Source: Flaccisagitta enflata
Lineage: Eukaryota; Chaetognatha; Sagittoidea; Aphragmophora
NCBI GenBank assembly: GCA_965153355.1
Contig: OZ231127.1
Span: 16,740,001 to 16,804,000, forward strand
Length of the DNA: 64,000 bases
Direction: 5' to 3'
Made by a program: the position numbers and the translations under genes. Numbering within the stretch: the first letter of the stretch is position 1; each line of letters starts with the position of its first letter. The notes beneath the pieces are model-generated. The model did no database searches. It was not told the origin of the DNA and saw only the letters and a program-made list of their open reading frames with translations. Of this stretch, positions 22,710 to 34,732 are shown one piece after another.

Positions 22710-23441
22710 TGTCAATAAACAGCACGTATTTCATGTACATATCTCTCCAGGTCCGCCTCCGCCTCCTCCTCATCCGCCTCCTCATCCTCCCTCTCGCCGC
22801 TTCCTCCTCATCCGCCCTCGTCCTCCTCCGCCTCCTGCCCGGCCTTCATCCTCCTCCGCCTTCCCCGGCTCGATCCCCGGCCTCATCCTCATCCTTCTCC
22901 TCATCCTCCTCCTCCTCCTCCGGCACGATCCCCGGCCTCGTCCTCCTCATCCATCATCATCCCTGGACTTGGCCTTCTTTCCAAAAATCATTATGAACTC
23001 ATTTAATTGTGCCTTTCCTTCCATTGCCTTGTTGTATATAACTTTGATATTAGATTATGATTTCTCCTTTTTCCCCTTAGATAAGCGAGCAAACTCCTAC
23101 TTTTCTATTAACTTTCCTATTCATGTGTGCGCATTTTCTCCCCTTCCGTCATCCCCCATCTGGAAACCATCATTCCTCGGATCCTCAGGTATAGGGCATT
23201 TATCATACTTGATATGGACCGGTCCCCTTTAACCCAATGCCCACTGTAATTTGCGCCCCCTCCTCCTCTCCTTTCTCTTTACTTTTCCCATTCAGAACTT
23301 TGAGATCGCTACAATACTGGATTCGCTTTCTTTGCCCCAGATTGGATGCTCAAGAAGGATCTTCTTACAAACATTGGAAAAACACTCTCTTTAAGACTCA
23401 CAGATGCTTGGAGAAACTGACGCTCGTGGCAGACGCTGACA
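22710..23441 (+). repeat. 5' LTR (732 bp)
   Basis: It begins TGTCAATAAACAGCACG and ends GACGCTGACA. A TATATAA at 23035-23041 may be the promoter; AATAAA occurs at 22714-22719. The first 250 bp are dominated by CCTCCT-type repeats, where nearly all differences from the 3' LTR lie. Confidence 0.9.
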
Positions 23442-24266
23442 ATCTCAAAGTTCTTCAGTTCTCTAAAGCTCAAGTCTACCACCTTCCCATCCGAGTTCCC
23501 GGCTTCCCACCCGAGACCTTCATCTCCCGCCAAAGTCGTCTCCTCCTCTTCAAAGTCGCACACCATCCCCTCTTCCGCCATCAATTACGGTGAAAGAAAA
23601 CTCAACTCCCCATCCTCATCATCCTCATCCTCATCCTCCCAACCTACCCTCCTCCTTCCATCGACTCACGGTGAAAGAAAAGCCCAACTTCTCATCCTCA
23701 TCACCATCCCTTCTCGCTCGCCCATCTACAGCTTCCTCAAAGTGTTATCGCATTAATAGACAGCATACTAACGCGTGTACGAACACCTGACAACGACGAG
23801 GGCACTGGAAACCCCCGGGAAACACAGACAGACAGTGGCAACATTGCCCCCGTGCCATCATATCCTTTATTCTCTAACAAACAGCCGACGATTTCTCATC
23901 CTCATCATCATCCCTTCTCGCTCGCTCATTTATAGCTTCCTCAAAGTGTCACCGCATAAAAGACAGCATACAAACGCGTGTACAGACACCAGACAACGAC
24001 GAGGGCACTGGAAACCCCCGGGAGACACAGACAGACAGTGGCAACATTGCCCCCGTGCCATCATATCCTTCACCATCTGATAAACAACCGACGAAACGTC
24101 TTCAACCACCACCCTATGAAACGTTCATTTCCCGCGTCAATAAATCAACCCGTCCTCATCAACACACTCACACTATACATACACATCCACTCTACCATTA
24201 CCAACAGTGGGAATACCCGCTAGACATTACATACACCATCCACCTCCGTACACCATCTCAATCACC
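23442..24266 (+). promoter_or_regulatory. Retrotransposon leader with a 204-bp tandem duplication
   Basis: The untranslated leader contains two tandem copies of a unit of about 204 bp (about 23689-23892 and 23893-24080). Both carry GACAACGACGAGGGCACTGG and CAACATTGCCCCCGTGCCAT. No primer-binding site is evident. A role in RNA packaging is possible but unsupported. Confidence 0.65.
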
Positions 24267-25245
24267 ATGGCAAAAACTGAAGCGGAACTGGCCCAAGAAA
24301 AGGCAACATTTGAAGAAACAATTAGAAAGTTCCCCGACTTTAACGCCTTAATTCAAGCGGCGGAGGCCGGCGCCCTGGGTTCATCCGGATCGCTGGCTTC
24401 TGTCCGAACAGCGGATTTCACAGAGAACGACGAGAGCTCACGCGACGCCAAATCAGCCGCCGAATTACTAGGCGTGATGGCGCGCTTTTTTGCCATTAAA
24501 CACGACGACGTCCTCCAAACTTATGGAGGAAAGAACGATGCGGACGCAGAAGACGCCTTCATTAATATAGACGATATGAGAGCGGAACTCGTCGACAAAC
24601 TATGGGAGTACCACGAGGCCGTCACGACTCGCTGGTTCCCCGGCGAATCGACGAGGGAAAAGCGCCACCGGCGAACGGCAGGTAGCCGCATAACGAACAT
24701 TATAAAGAAATTCTTCATGTCCCGCCAAGCCATTTTGGCGGAAAATAATAAGGGAGAGCCGTTATTCGCCGTTACACCACCTTCACAATCGGACTTTTCG
24801 AACGCATTACGGCGAATCTCACAACGCGCGTCGGGTATCGCAAAAGGAATCATTTCCGGCGTCATGTCGCCCGGAAAAAGCAGAGACGCAAAAATGGAGG
24901 CAGCGGCAAAAATAGTGACGGACAAAACGAAGAGAAAACACAGTGCAAGAAAAAACAGCAATAAAGTTCCCCCGGCGGCTGACTCAGGAAAACGTGAGGC
25001 GGCTGCCGAGGCGAAAAGTGACGCCGAAATAGTCACGACAGAGACAGAAGTTGGCCAATCAACAAAAACACGAGACGACGCCAACACGCCAAACGCAAGT
25101 GACCAGAACAATAAAAACGATGAAGAAGAAGAAGACAATGAGACAGACGACGAAAGTGAAAAAGAAAGGCGTAGAGGCGGCAAGGAGAAAGCAGCAGAGT
25201 GGATTGAACATCAACAACAACATCAAAGACAACAACAACATCAAA

Positions 25246-25282
<37 letters not shown>

Positions 25283-27293
25283 TCAACCACAACAACAACA
25301 TCAACCACAACAACAACAACAACAACAACAGCAATCACATCAGGTTGATGGTAACGGAGACTACAACGAAGTGGTCGAACATATCATCAACACCAGCGAG
25401 TCACACGCCATAGCAATGGAAAAGGACAATCAGTATTATGAAATGGTCCAAAAGGAGGAAAGGGCAGAAAACGAGAGATTACGAGAGGAATTAAAAAATT
25501 TGGAGGCAATAAATGCAATGGCCCGCACAAAACAAATCAGAAAAGGAGAGCAAAAACAAAATCAAACGCAACGTGCATTAAAGATAAACAAGAGACAGTT
25601 ACAAGCTCAAAAACGCCAAGCAGAACTTATCCAAGACGTCAACTCCATACAAGCAGACAGTCAAGCGATGGCGCAAAAAATAGAGCAAATGAGGAAGGAA
25701 ATGATTGAGAGGAGAACGGCGGTAGAAGACGACGACGTCCTCATTGACGAAGTCTTCTCATCTACAACCAACGGAGAAAACCCCCTCATCGGCGCCGCCG
25801 ACGCATCTCGCATCAGCAGCACAACCGGAAGTGCAAAGAAGAGACGCCGCACCCACAAGAAGAGCCCTAACGCCGCGAGATACCCCCCCCCCAACCTACC
25901 GCCAATGGGGGATAACTTTCCAAAAGACACCAGAAGAGTAGGCATGGTATACAAACCCATTCCCATTCACAAAAAAGTAGACAATGCCGAGGTGGTTGAG
26001 CAAGTCTCTGCCACCGGAGCCACAGTCGAAAAGCACACCACACCAACCCCAACCCACCCAACCCCATCTACAACACACACGGCGCCAACATCGACGCATC
26101 CGGCGCCAGCCACAGTGCATACGGCGCCAATCTCAGCAACCCCGACGCCGTCCCAAACAGACTTCTCAAGACTCATCCACTCCCTCGAAATTGACGCTGT
26201 CAGAAGAAACGTCGTGGCTGTGCGCCCAAAAGAACCATTTCAAAAATATGACCCGAAGAGGAAGGGGCAATACAACACCCTCATGAATGCCTTCGACTCG
26301 GCCTTCGGCTTCATTGAAGGAATATCCGGCAACGAGAAGATAACAGAATTGGCGGGCCATTGGTTCGCCGGAGCTGCAAGAAAAGCCATTAACGCAGCAA
26401 AGCCCACAGCAAATGACCCACACGGCCACGTCGCATACGCAAAAGTAAGGACGCACTTGGACGCGATCTACGGTCAAACCGTGGATTCAGCAGCCGAGGC
26501 GCTCGCCACCCTTAAAGAAGGTGGAGTGGCGTCGAAAAATAACCTCACGGCGTACCAGGACCTCTATATGAACCTGTTAGAAGCAGAGAGCGCAGCAATG
26601 GCAACAGGCTCCATGGAACTGCTCAACAGAAAGACCAGCATATTGGAGATCATGAACGCAAGGATCCCAGACTACGTGGAAAGATTTTTCGAAGAATATG
26701 AGCAAGGAGATGGATATCAAAAATTACTCGACTTTGTCCAAAAACGCATCGACGTCCTCAGAGACACCCAATTGCCAACACAAAAAACGCAAGTCATAAA
26801 AATCCACGCGACAGAGGCCCGAGAAGTAGAAAATAAAAGTCAACAGTATGGCCCAAAAACATACGCTCAAGGCCTCAAAGAATCCCCAAAAAAGGAAGAG
26901 AAAAAAGAGAGGTGCTCATATTGCCAAGGACTCCACCATACCACCCTATGCAACCGCCTTTTCATCCTCTCACTCCCAGAAAGGGTAGGAATTGCAAATA
27001 AAGCGCGCATGTGTTTCCACTGCGCAGAGACGACGCACAACGCGAAAGATTGCCCAAACAAAAAAGAGATTTCATGCTCAATTTGCGGCAGAAAAGGACA
27101 TATTTCCCTCTTCCATGGAAGAAATCTACTCAACAACAATAACAACCCATCTGATCGCCCAAGGCAAAACACCAGAGAAAACAACATCAGAATCACCGAC
27201 CCCCCAACAAAACCACTCATGGACATTCCCACATCCAGAGGTAAAACCGCCGGAAAGAGCGACGACGACGACGCCGAAACCCCCACCATCTGA
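24267..27293 (+). CDS. gag: Gag polyprotein of the BEL/Pao element, intact
   Basis: 1008 codons from ATG at 24267 (good context, ATCACCATGG) to TGA at 27291. I preferred this start to the in-frame ATG at 24207 because of context and the charged MAKTEAELAQ beginning. Order: an alpha-helical N-terminal part; a long basic and acidic linker; a Gln/His-rich tract near residues 313-357; coiled coil near residues 375-480; a Pro/Thr linker; a conserved domain near residues 645-850 of the kind found in BEL Gag proteins (RRNVVAVRPKEPFQKYDP onward); and three zinc knuckles near 885-955: CX2CX4HX3C, CX2CX4HX4C, and a variant whose last ligand is His. It forms the particle and binds RNA. No frameshift over 3 kb, unlike Pol. 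Confidence 0.85.
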
Positions 27294-27330
27294 CTAGGCG
27301 CCACCGGCGTGGAGAACTTCATTGCGCCGG
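27291..27330 (+). promoter_or_regulatory. Candidate stop-codon readthrough site between Gag and Pol
   Basis: The Gag stop is TGACTAG, and the frame stays open after it into the protease. UGA followed by CUA is the best known leaky context, used by several viruses and some animal mRNAs. Ten bases on, CCGGCG (27304-27309) can pair with CGCCGG (27325-27330), with a shorter alternative hairpin CGCC-ACC-GGCG. The sequence facts are direct; readthrough itself is inferred. Confidence 0.5.
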
Positions 27331-27924
27331 ACGACGATGTGATCCGTCCGATAGTGCTCGTGCGGATTCGCAATGTTGACACCGACGCCTCGGAGTTGGT
27401 CTACGCCATGTTAGACACGTGCGCCGATAAGGACGTTATATCGGAAGATGTAGTAAAACGCCTCAACCTCCCCAATGTTACAAAAACCATGACAGTCCAA
27501 ACTGTAGACACTAAGATGACACAAAAAAGACGACTCGCAAATCTCCAACTAGAGTCTATACACTCACCCTACAAAATCGACATCGAGCAAGCCCTCGTCG
27601 CAAAAGTATGGTGCAGCGAAAATAAACGTACCCCAGCATAATTTATCCGCATTCACCCACCTAGACAACGTCAAGTTCGACGAAGCCGATGTGGAAGTTG
27701 GTATGATCATCAGCGTCGCCCACGCCGACACATGGACCCAAGGACCATTTATCCGTGGCCCAAAAAAATCCCCCACCGCAATGTGGACAGAATGGGGATA
27801 CACCATATTCGGAGTAGGTGGTCAACGCGATCATGCCGACGTCTCTATCAACCTCCTCGCCGTCGACGACGCCAATGTCAAATACGACTACGAAAAATCT
27901 TCTACCACGATTTTCCCCAAGTGA
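27294..27924 (+). pseudogene. pol: Pol, aspartic protease region (frame-broken)
   Basis: It continues in the Gag frame after the TGA to a stop at 27639-27641, including AMLDTCADKDVISEDVV, which aligns with the catalytic Asp segment of BEL proteases; the usual DSG/DTG reads DTC. The second half (HADTWTQGPFIRGPKK region, to 27924) is in another frame, so there is a frame change near 27610-27640. It would mature the polyprotein if functional. Confidence 0.65.
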
Positions 27925-29395
27925 CAGAAGCTGAAATGGGAGGCTCCAACGCCAATCGCAAGCTATCAAAATGTTACAAGAAGGAATTTTCGTTTTTTAT
28001 AAATTAAGTAATCCTTCTCCTCTCCCCTGGATAAAAGGCAGGAGAAAATGCGGCGTCAATTCTCCAACGTCCACAACTCGGGGAATGGCGAAACGCAGAG
28101 TGGTACAAATGATGCCACGATTCGACAGAGACCCCGTTTATAAGGAAAGAGTCTTCAAAGAAATGGACAAGTTCCTGACGAAAGGCTTCGCCACCCCCAT
28201 CCCCGACAGCGAAATGGACCCAGAAATCCCCAGATGGTATTGCCGATGCATGCGCGGTCGACAAGTACAATAAAATCCGTATGTGTCTCGACGCAAGAGC
28301 GAACGTCAACGGCGTATGTTTAAACGACCTCCTCTTGGGCGGACCCAATCTCATCAACCCCCTCACATACATCCTCGTCAAATTCCGTGAAAACCCCATC
28401 GCCTTTATGACAGATATCTGTGGATTCTTCCACAATATCCTCAAATGTGAGGATCGTGAAGTCTTCAGGTATCTGTGGTTCTCCGATTCTGAAATGTCAC
28501 AAATCTGGCGCTATCAATTCTTCTCCCACATCTTTGGCGCCGGCTCATCCTCCATCGTCACCAGTTTTGTTCTTCGCTACCACGCCGACCAGATCAGAGA
28601 CATGTTTCCAGAAAACGTGTGGAAAACCATCCGTTCCAAAATCTACGTCGACGACGCGGCCGGCGGCGGACGGACCGTTGCATCCGCACTGGAGTTGAAG
28701 CAGAACTTGAAGGAGGCGATGCGTCTCCTTGGATTCCAATTGGGAAAATGGCAAAGCAACGCGCCGGAATTAGTGGACGACGAAGAAGGCGACGCAATCA
28801 AAGCCATCTCCGATGCCACAGAGGAAAATGTCACCAAAGTCTTGGGCGTCTCTTGGGATTCTAAAAACGACAACTTCGTGTTCCAATTTGACAAGGAAAA
28901 GATCAACCAAGCCGTAAACACCCCCCGCCAATTGGTCTCAGTCCAAGCTTCAATATACGACCCTCTTGGATTCCTCTCTCCCTTCTGTCTACTTGGCAGA
29001 AAACTCCTCCAACAAGCCACTTCCGGTTCTCCAGGATGGGATTCAAAGCTCAAACCTGTCGTCAAAGAAGAGTTCGCCATCTGGGCCAAATCCATAATCC
29101 TCCTAATCAACAGAAAAATCCCCAGATGCTTCACAAGGGCGGATCTCGGTGAACCAATCATCATCGAATGCCACATCTTTGTGGATGCAGCACCTGGTGG
29201 ATTTGGTGCAGTGGGCTACAGACGCGAAGTATACTCCAATGGAGAGATCTTCATCACCATCATCACCTCCAGGAGTCACGTCGTCCCCCTCAATCCGGCA
29301 AAAGCATCCCACCACAACTCAATTCCCACTTCTCCAGATTGAAGTCGCTGCAGAAAGGCATCGCTCCTAACTTCTCAACAACATGATCGAGTGCC
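27925..29395 (+). pseudogene. pol: Pol, reverse transcriptase and start of RNase H (frame-broken)
   Basis: An LPWIKGRRKCGVNS block (frame 2, about 28017 on) and FLTKGFATPIPDSEMDPEI belong to the start of the polymerase. A one-base frame change near 28245 leads into the long frame to 29342, with LNDLLLGGPNLINPL, TDICGFFHNI (motif A) and IYVDDAAGG (catalytic YVDD, codons at 28644-28655). Near the end, FVDAAPGGFGAVGYRR is the start of the RNase H-like domain. At least three frame changes between 27900 and 29400. Confidence 0.75.
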
Positions 29396-29770
29396 GTGCA
29401 GAGGACGATCATGTGGTCAGACAGCGAAGTCGTTCTAAAGCAAATCTTCGACGAGGCAAAGGTCTATGGCCCCTTCATTAACAACCGTCTCTCCAAAATC
29501 CACGCCGTTACATCCCCAGCAGATTGGAGATATGTCGAAGGCCCAAGGAACCCCGCGGATCACTGCTCCAGAGGTATTCGCCCCGAAGAAGAGGAAAAAT
29601 GGCTCACCTTCCATCGCGAGCCTGACTTCCTCTACAAAGGCGAAGAAGAATGGCCAATAACAACCATTCCAAGACACAAAAAACCAGCAACCATTATCTT
29701 CGCCACTCATGTCATCCCCACTCCCGCGGAAGAGCCTCTAGAGGGATGCGGATTCACCAAACTGCAGTGA
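29396..29770 (+). pseudogene. pol: Pol, RNase H C-terminal and connection region
   Basis: IMWSDSEVVLKQI and WRYVEGPRNPADHCSRGIRP are the typical end of the BEL RNase H region. The frame is open to 29770. In the next 280 bases KRLVRKVRVAS is followed directly by TAA, then further stops. Confidence 0.7.
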
Positions 29771-30053
29771 CATCAAAGCGGCTGGTACGGAAAGTGAGAG
29801 TAGCATCCTAAAAGATCATAAACTTTCTGGGAGAAATATCGGCGACAAAACCACCAAGCGACAAACCAATGGACAGCCACCTCCACTGGTAACCTCCGCA
29901 TCACCATCGCCAAGAACAAACAGAAACAATCATTGGATTTGTCCATTTCCACTATCAATTTACTTGTGTAAAGCACCATCTTCAACACCAAAAATTGTGT
30001 GGCAAAGAATGGAATCTGCATGGGAACTCATATACCACTAACACAGCAAGGAG
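29771..30053 (+). pseudogene. pol: Pol, degraded linker before integrase
   Basis: No frame is open throughout. A recognisable RLVR segment at about 29780 ends in an in-frame TAA near 29810, and no match to the usual linker follows. Confidence 0.5.
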
Positions 30054-31308
30054 ATGACAATGAAAAATTCCCCACTCATCACACAGAATCCATTACTCGA
30101 CGAATTTGGCATCATTCGCGTCGGAAGTCGCCTCGTTAATTCAAACATCAAAGATGAGGCAAAGGTTCCCATCATCCTTCCACGCAAAGACGAAAACATC
30201 AGAGCATACATCCGCTTCATTCACGACTACGAGCTCCACGCCGGCGCCAAACATATCCTCAACTCGTCCAGACAGAGGGTATGGATCATCCATGGCCTTC
30301 AAGAAGTCACCAGCGTTATCAGGAAATGCATATCGTGCCAAAAAGCCTTCAAAAAACCTATGACGCAAAAAATGGCTACTCTTCCCTCCTTCCGCGTCAC
30401 TCCTCTCCCCCCCTACGAATGGACGGGACTTGACCTCTTCGGCCCCGTCGGCGTCAAAATCAACAAACGCGCATCATGGAAGGTGTGGGTCGTCGTGTTT
30501 CGTGTATGTCGGCGGCGCTCGGTTCGCGCGAAATCGTCGCGACAAGGCGTAGCTCTCATCCTGGCCATATGCAGATTGATAATACCATTTGCTCGCGTTC
30601 GTCTCCGACCCGGCTCAACATGACTTCGGCGGACCAAAATCCTCAGCTGTAGCTCAATGACTAATGAATCACATGGCTGGCACCAGAAGAAAGGGATCCA
30701 ATGGGATTTCTGACTGCCGCCGCCACACCTCATTACGGCGGCGTCTGGGAGCGTGTCGTTGGTCTCTTTAAGAAGCATGTCAAAGCGCTAGCCATTGGCG
30801 AATCCATTCATTACGACGTCTTCCAAACCGCCATCGTCGAGATTGAGTCAGCAATAAACCGCCGCCCAGTGTCCGCCATTCCATCCGAGTCTAACAGCTG
30901 CAAAGCTATCACGCCACTGTCCATCCTCCAACCCCACCGCCCGTTCTCACTCTGACGTCGTGGTCATCCCAAACTCGTCGTCAACAGAAGTCGATCGCCT
31001 CAAGTCGGCATGGACAACAACCAGTCTCTCGTCAATCGTTTCTGGAACGCGTGGAAAAGAGACTATCTGTCGCTGTTACACGGACGTGAAAAATGGCAAA
31101 GATCATCAAAAACTTGAAATCAGATCTCGTGCTGCTCGTCGACGAAAAAGTATCACGTGGACATTGGAAATTGGGTCGCGTGGTAAAAGTGGAAATGGAC
31201 GATGGTCATGTCAGGAAGGCATACCTGAGAACAGCGGATAAAAAAGTGTTTCTTCGTGACAGAACCAAGCTTGTTCACCTGGAATTGGACCAAGAAGATA
31301 ACGATTAG
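30054..31308 (+). pseudogene. pol: Pol, integrase and C-terminal domain (frame-broken)
   Basis: 30054-30623 carries the zinc-binding N-terminus (HDYELHAGAKHIL with CISCQKAF) and the first catalytic Asp in EWTGLDLFGPVGVK. The frame is lost near 30490-30620. 30701-30955 carries ATPHYGGVWERVVGLFKKHV, including the catalytic Glu. 31093-31308 is the terminal domain (RGHWKLGRVVKVEMDDGHVR) ending at TAG. The middle catalytic Asp is not readable in any single frame. Confidence 0.7.
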
Positions 31309-31558
31309 CCTATCTATAATAGTTATGTCTATGGGCCTCGACTCTTTCACTTCTAAGGAAAAAGGGAACATAAATCTATACATATTATATTTTTTCCTAT
31401 CGCCTTTCAAATACTCTGTTCATCGTAACTTCTCTTACCCTCTCTCCTCCTTAATCGTTATCATGCATCGCCCGTTATTTTTTTTTTTTTTTTTAAATAT
31501 CATTTATATACATCAAATTGAATCGTTTGTATTAGCATAATGCCTTAACCTTTACCCA
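31309..31558. other. Non-coding spacer between Pol and the third coding region
   Basis: AT-rich, with a run of T at about 31479-31494. No gene. Confidence 0.5.
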
Positions 31559-31583
31559 CTCTTCAGATTACAAGATCATCAAA

Positions 31584-34176
31584 ATGGCAGAAAAAATGGA
31601 CATAGACGTTGATGTTGCTGCCCCGGAGGCGGACATTGGACTACCTGTGTCTCAATCCGGCGCCGGCGCATCCTCCTCCTCATCCTCTTCTCACCCTACC
31701 TCCGTCTCCTCATCACCCCGTCCTCATAATCACACCCCGCATGCATCCACACTCGGCTCCTCCCATGCTCTCACTCTGACATGCCGCCGGCCAGCAGCTG
31801 GGCTACGATGGCCGCCAGCAGCCTTCTCATGCCACTAGTGCACACTGTCATGCAGCTACTTCGTCTCCGCCTCCGCCTCCATCCTCGACGATCCTCTTCC
31901 CACGCTCCCCTTCGCCTGCCCGTGCGTTCCAGAAGACCTCCTCCAAGACACCTCCCCCGACAACGATCCCAACACTCCATACCCAAGAGACATTCACAAA
32001 CAGATTTTCCAAACTTCCACAGGGCTCCATACTGGATCAGCCCCGCCAAACACATCGTCCACGAACACAAGACCGTCCATCCTCCCCGTCCCGCTTACGT
32101 CTCCTTCTCATCAGCCGTCCAAGCCCAGTTCAACCCCAAAGAAACCCTTGAGTACATCCTTAGGCAACAAAACTCGCGGAAATAGAATCAAAAAATCATG
32201 AAAAACAAAGTAACAAGCAGCTCTCTTAGGTTTCCACCTGGAGTAAGCCTCTGCTTCTTCTCCTCAACATCACCACATCCATCCTTCCTCTCACCTCCTC
32301 CTCCTCCAGCATATCACTCTCTTTCGGCATGGTCTCGCCTCCAAATCCATCACCATACCACCCTCCCATCCTCATCCCCCAAGTCCCAATAAATTAGATA
32401 TATGATATTTCCTCTTAGCATACCATGCTCCCTCCCATTCAAACAGAAAAGCTAGCCATCTTAAAACAGACAGCCAGTCATTCACATAATACTCACCATG
32501 CCTTACCTTCTCGAAGCATGAACAATGATATAAACTAGTAATGACCCTTAACAGAAATGGCTCATCATGTAAGCCATCATCATTCCAGTTTATCTCAAAG
32601 AAGTCTTCCGCGAACGCTTCAAAATCGCCCTCGCCGCGGGAAAACCCAACCCATCCCTCCCTCCACTCGAAGAGACCCGCTCCTTTTACGGAGAATACAT
32701 CGCCTCCATTAACGCAGACCACACCATCTTCGAGCTCTTCGACCCCATCATGCCACCGACTGCATCCACAGCTCCTCCTCCTCCACCGCCTATCCAACCT
32801 CCTCCTCCGCCGTCCATCCAACCTCCTCCTCCGCCTCCATCCCAACATCCTCCTCCGTCATCCACCCAGCATCCTCCTCCTCCTCAGCCGAAACCTCCAG
32901 CCACAAAACATCTCCCATCCGTCATCCTCCTCCTCCTCAGCAAACGCCACCAGCAAAATCATCCTCCATCAAGCCTCCTCCCCCTCCCCCCGCATGCACA
33001 CACCAACCACCTTCCACCCGCCAACCTCCTCCGGCCAAGCCATCTCCCCATACTACTCTTCTTCCTCTACCACCCAAAGAGACCCGCTACTCTTCCGCCA
33101 AGTCCCACCAGCAGTTCGAGAGGCCTCGCCCCACTCCACTCATGACGCATTCAATACAACAAAAAAGGCCCAGAAGCCCCATCCGCCCTCCACCCGATCC
33201 GCTTAGCCTCATCATCATCATCATCATTCCGTCCTCCTCCTCCTCCTCCTTCAACCCGCCAACGCCCTCCTCCTCTCATGTCTACTCCTACTGTCAAAGA
33301 CTCAACCAACTCTTCATCACGTCACCGCTCATCCTCCTCATCGTCCAGACGCCAATCTCCCCCTCCACCACCATCAAATACCCGCCGTCTCCTCCTCCAT
33401 CATCATCAGCATCCCGACGCCATTCACCACCACCACCATCATCGTCAGCCTCAAGACACCCGACTCACCAATCATCATCAGCATCACCCATCCGTCCCCG
33501 CGCCTCATCCTCATCATCCTCCCGTCCTCCTCCTTCTTCCTCCCCGCGCGAGCCGGTTGGCCATTGTCCAAGGCAAGGGTCCACTTCCGGTCCGACCGCG
33601 GAAAAGCAGGGGACAGACGAGGTCCTCCGACGCCTCGCCAAGTTGGAACTAGAAAATTTCGAACTCAAAAAGACAGTTACAAACCAACGTAAAGACATAA
33701 ACAATCTCAAGCAACCACCACAACAACGCACTCATTCTTCATCTTCCCACTCCTCCTCCCGCGACAAAGACACCTTCCCCGACCGACAAGATTTCCGCAA
33801 CGCCCCAACGGAAGCAAAAACATCCTCCCACAGACACATCGTCTACAAAGAAGACAACCGTCCCGCATCGTGGGAAGAAGAAACGCGCCACGTTGCCCCC
33901 GCCGACGACGACGAGACATGGAGTCTCGACCCCCCACCCAAGAGATCAGCGCATCGTGGAGGCGCCAGCGGATCCGGAAGAAGAGCCGTCCGTAAAACTA
34001 TCCACGACGCACATCACATTCGGGTGAGTTGTATCATGACAACTTACTCACATACTGACACTCGCACAGAAACTACAGGTTGGGGGCGGGGACTTAGACG
34101 ATACCACTTGGTCTTTTTGCTCTTAATTCTGTTGTTTCGCCACACACCACACTCACATCAAAACCCACCCTTATGA
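31584..34176 (+). CDS. Third coding region of the BEL element (Pro/Ser-rich, not Env-like; frame-broken)
   Basis: A good acceptor (CTTTACCCACTCTTCAG, to 31567) precedes ATG 31584 in good context. The product begins MAEKMDIDVDVAAPEADIG, acidic, then Ser/Pro-rich. Frames change several times, so I give the whole region rather than one frame. Readable parts include VYLKEVFRERFKIALAAG with SFYGEYIASINADHTIF (about 32570-32745), long PPPP runs, and a coiled coil LRRLAKLELENFELKKTV (about 33625-33690). CATTCGG|GTGAGT near 34023 is a donor-like site. There is no signal peptide, membrane anchor or cysteine pattern of an envelope protein. Function unknown; low complexity makes the reading uncertain. 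Confidence 0.4.
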
Positions 34177-34732
34177 CTCATCTCTCATCATCCCGGTGCT
34201 AATTCTCTTACATCCCAATTACCGAGGTGCGCGGGCGTAAGCCCAGCCCGGAGTCGCCATCAACCCGGCCTGCGGTGAAAAGCCCCGTCCTCCTTCTCAT
34301 CACCTTCACCTCCTCCCTGCGTCATCATCCCATCCTCCCTTCCTCGACATCCGCCCCGTGGAACTTTGTATCAAGACCTCGTGGAACGATACCTGCCTCC
34401 TCCTCCTTCTCCTCCTGCCTTGCGCCGTCCTCCCCGCGGAACTTTATACAAGACCTCGTGGAACGATGGGCGCCATCCCCTCCTCCTCCGCATCTCAGCC
34501 TTGCCACCCAGACTCTTACGTCCCTCTTCTGTATATAATCTATGCTTTTGTATTCTTCTGTCGCATTCATTAACATGTTGTCTTTTCATTTGCTTAAATT
34601 TTGCATAAGCCGTCTTTCTTTGGTCTTCCTCCACCCCCTCCCCCCGGTCCATAGTTTGCTCGCTAATGTTTTCTCCCTTAGAACCCCCCCTTCGAGAAAT
34701 CACGTGATCTGCTTATCAGCAGATGCAGGGGC
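34177..34732 (+). other. 3' untranslated part of the retrotransposon
   Basis: CT-rich, with a repeated GACCTCGTGGAACGAT motif at about 34375 and 34453 and related CCGCGGAACTTT/CCGTGGAACTTT. Just before the LTR is the hairpin ATCTGCTTATCAGCAGAT, then GCAGGGGC, a weak polypurine tract. Confidence 0.5.

Noticed and set aside
23237-23593. 118-codon frame across the 5' LTR end
   Set aside because: Spans an LTR boundary and is not kept in the 3' LTR copy.
25033-25338. Minus-strand Val/Leu-rich frames inside Gag
   Set aside because: Reverse reading of the CAACAACAT (Gln/His) tract.
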